A stretch of 64,000 nt of DNA from Spirosoma pollinicola (GTDB lineage Bacteria; Bacteroidota; Bacteroidia; Cytophagales; Spirosomataceae), in contig NZ_CP025096.1 in the NCBI RefSeq assembly GCF_002831565.1, positions 8,632,088-8,696,087 on the forward strand, read 5' to 3'. The translations under genes and the position numbers were made by a program. The notes below the pieces were generated by a model. The model worked only from the letters and a program-made list of their open reading frames with translations. It did not search any database and was not told where the DNA came from. How positions within the stretch are numbered: the stretch's first letter is position 1; each line of letters opens with the position of its first letter. Shown here piece by piece: positions 63,931-64,000 of this stretch.

Positions 63931-64000
<70 letters not shown>

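Overview
This window is not one natural stretch of DNA. The 12-bp palindrome CTAGCTAGCTAG, which puts a stop in all six frames, occurs 29 times, and at each copy the biology changes abruptly. The window is therefore 30 draft contigs joined end to end with an artificial linker. Gene order is meaningful only between linkers, and proteins ending in LAS or TAS at a linker have artificial C-termini.

The main organism looks like a Cytophagales bacterium of the Bacteroidota, probably Spirosoma-like. The evidence is the 16S/23S spacer with Ile and Ala tRNAs, a TonB receptor with a carboxypeptidase-regulatory-like domain, LytS/LytTR and TPR-histidine kinases, a DUF4468 protein, a PBCV basic adaptor domain, a UpxY-like NusG fragment and TAnnTTTG promoters. 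Contigs at 1-48450 hold: an OmpA-like protein, a MORN-hydrolase and a sensor kinase (1-5364); EthD, CocE hydrolase, HolA and a TonB receptor/lipoprotein pair (5377-12955); a giant Ig-repeat surface protein (12968-20251); receivers, an orphan MobC with an oriT-like site and lipoproteins (20264-26907); capsule genes (26920-30592, 34081-37511, 39888-42119); MidA, Fic and DUF4468 (30605-34068); a TPR-histidine kinase (37524-39875); and rRNA operon pieces (44775-45693, 46877-47468). Nearly every contig ends about 298 bp inside an insertion sequence or other repeat (IS1, IS3, IS5, IS21, IS110, IS630, IS1182, ISL3, ISKra4-like), which explains why the assembly broke there.

From 48463 onward the contigs are mixed. 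Six appear to be Staphylococcus, probably S. aureus: hemA, whiA, an OYE-family oxidoreductase, gtfA/gtfB, the sraP serine-rich repeat and a 23S piece. One is fungal large-subunit rRNA. Several are self-inverted chimeras. Two are complete small circular plasmids, each with a 298-bp terminal direct repeat: 50561-54331 (about 3473 bp unique; RepL-like Rep, MobV relaxase, SHOCT protein) and 55322-59113 (about 3494 bp unique; Rep, M50-like membrane protein, lipoprotein, RHH protein).

The most interesting biology is on these mini-plasmids. Both carry 22-bp iterons before rep. Both carry, just after rep, a roughly 100-nt element that keeps its single-stranded blocks while its first stem changes on both sides, which suggests a structured RNA ending in a terminator. 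They also share a 32-bp inverted element, and the second plasmid has an oriT-like region matching the one beside the chromosomal mobC. A third plasmid of the same design is hinted at in 63275-63918.
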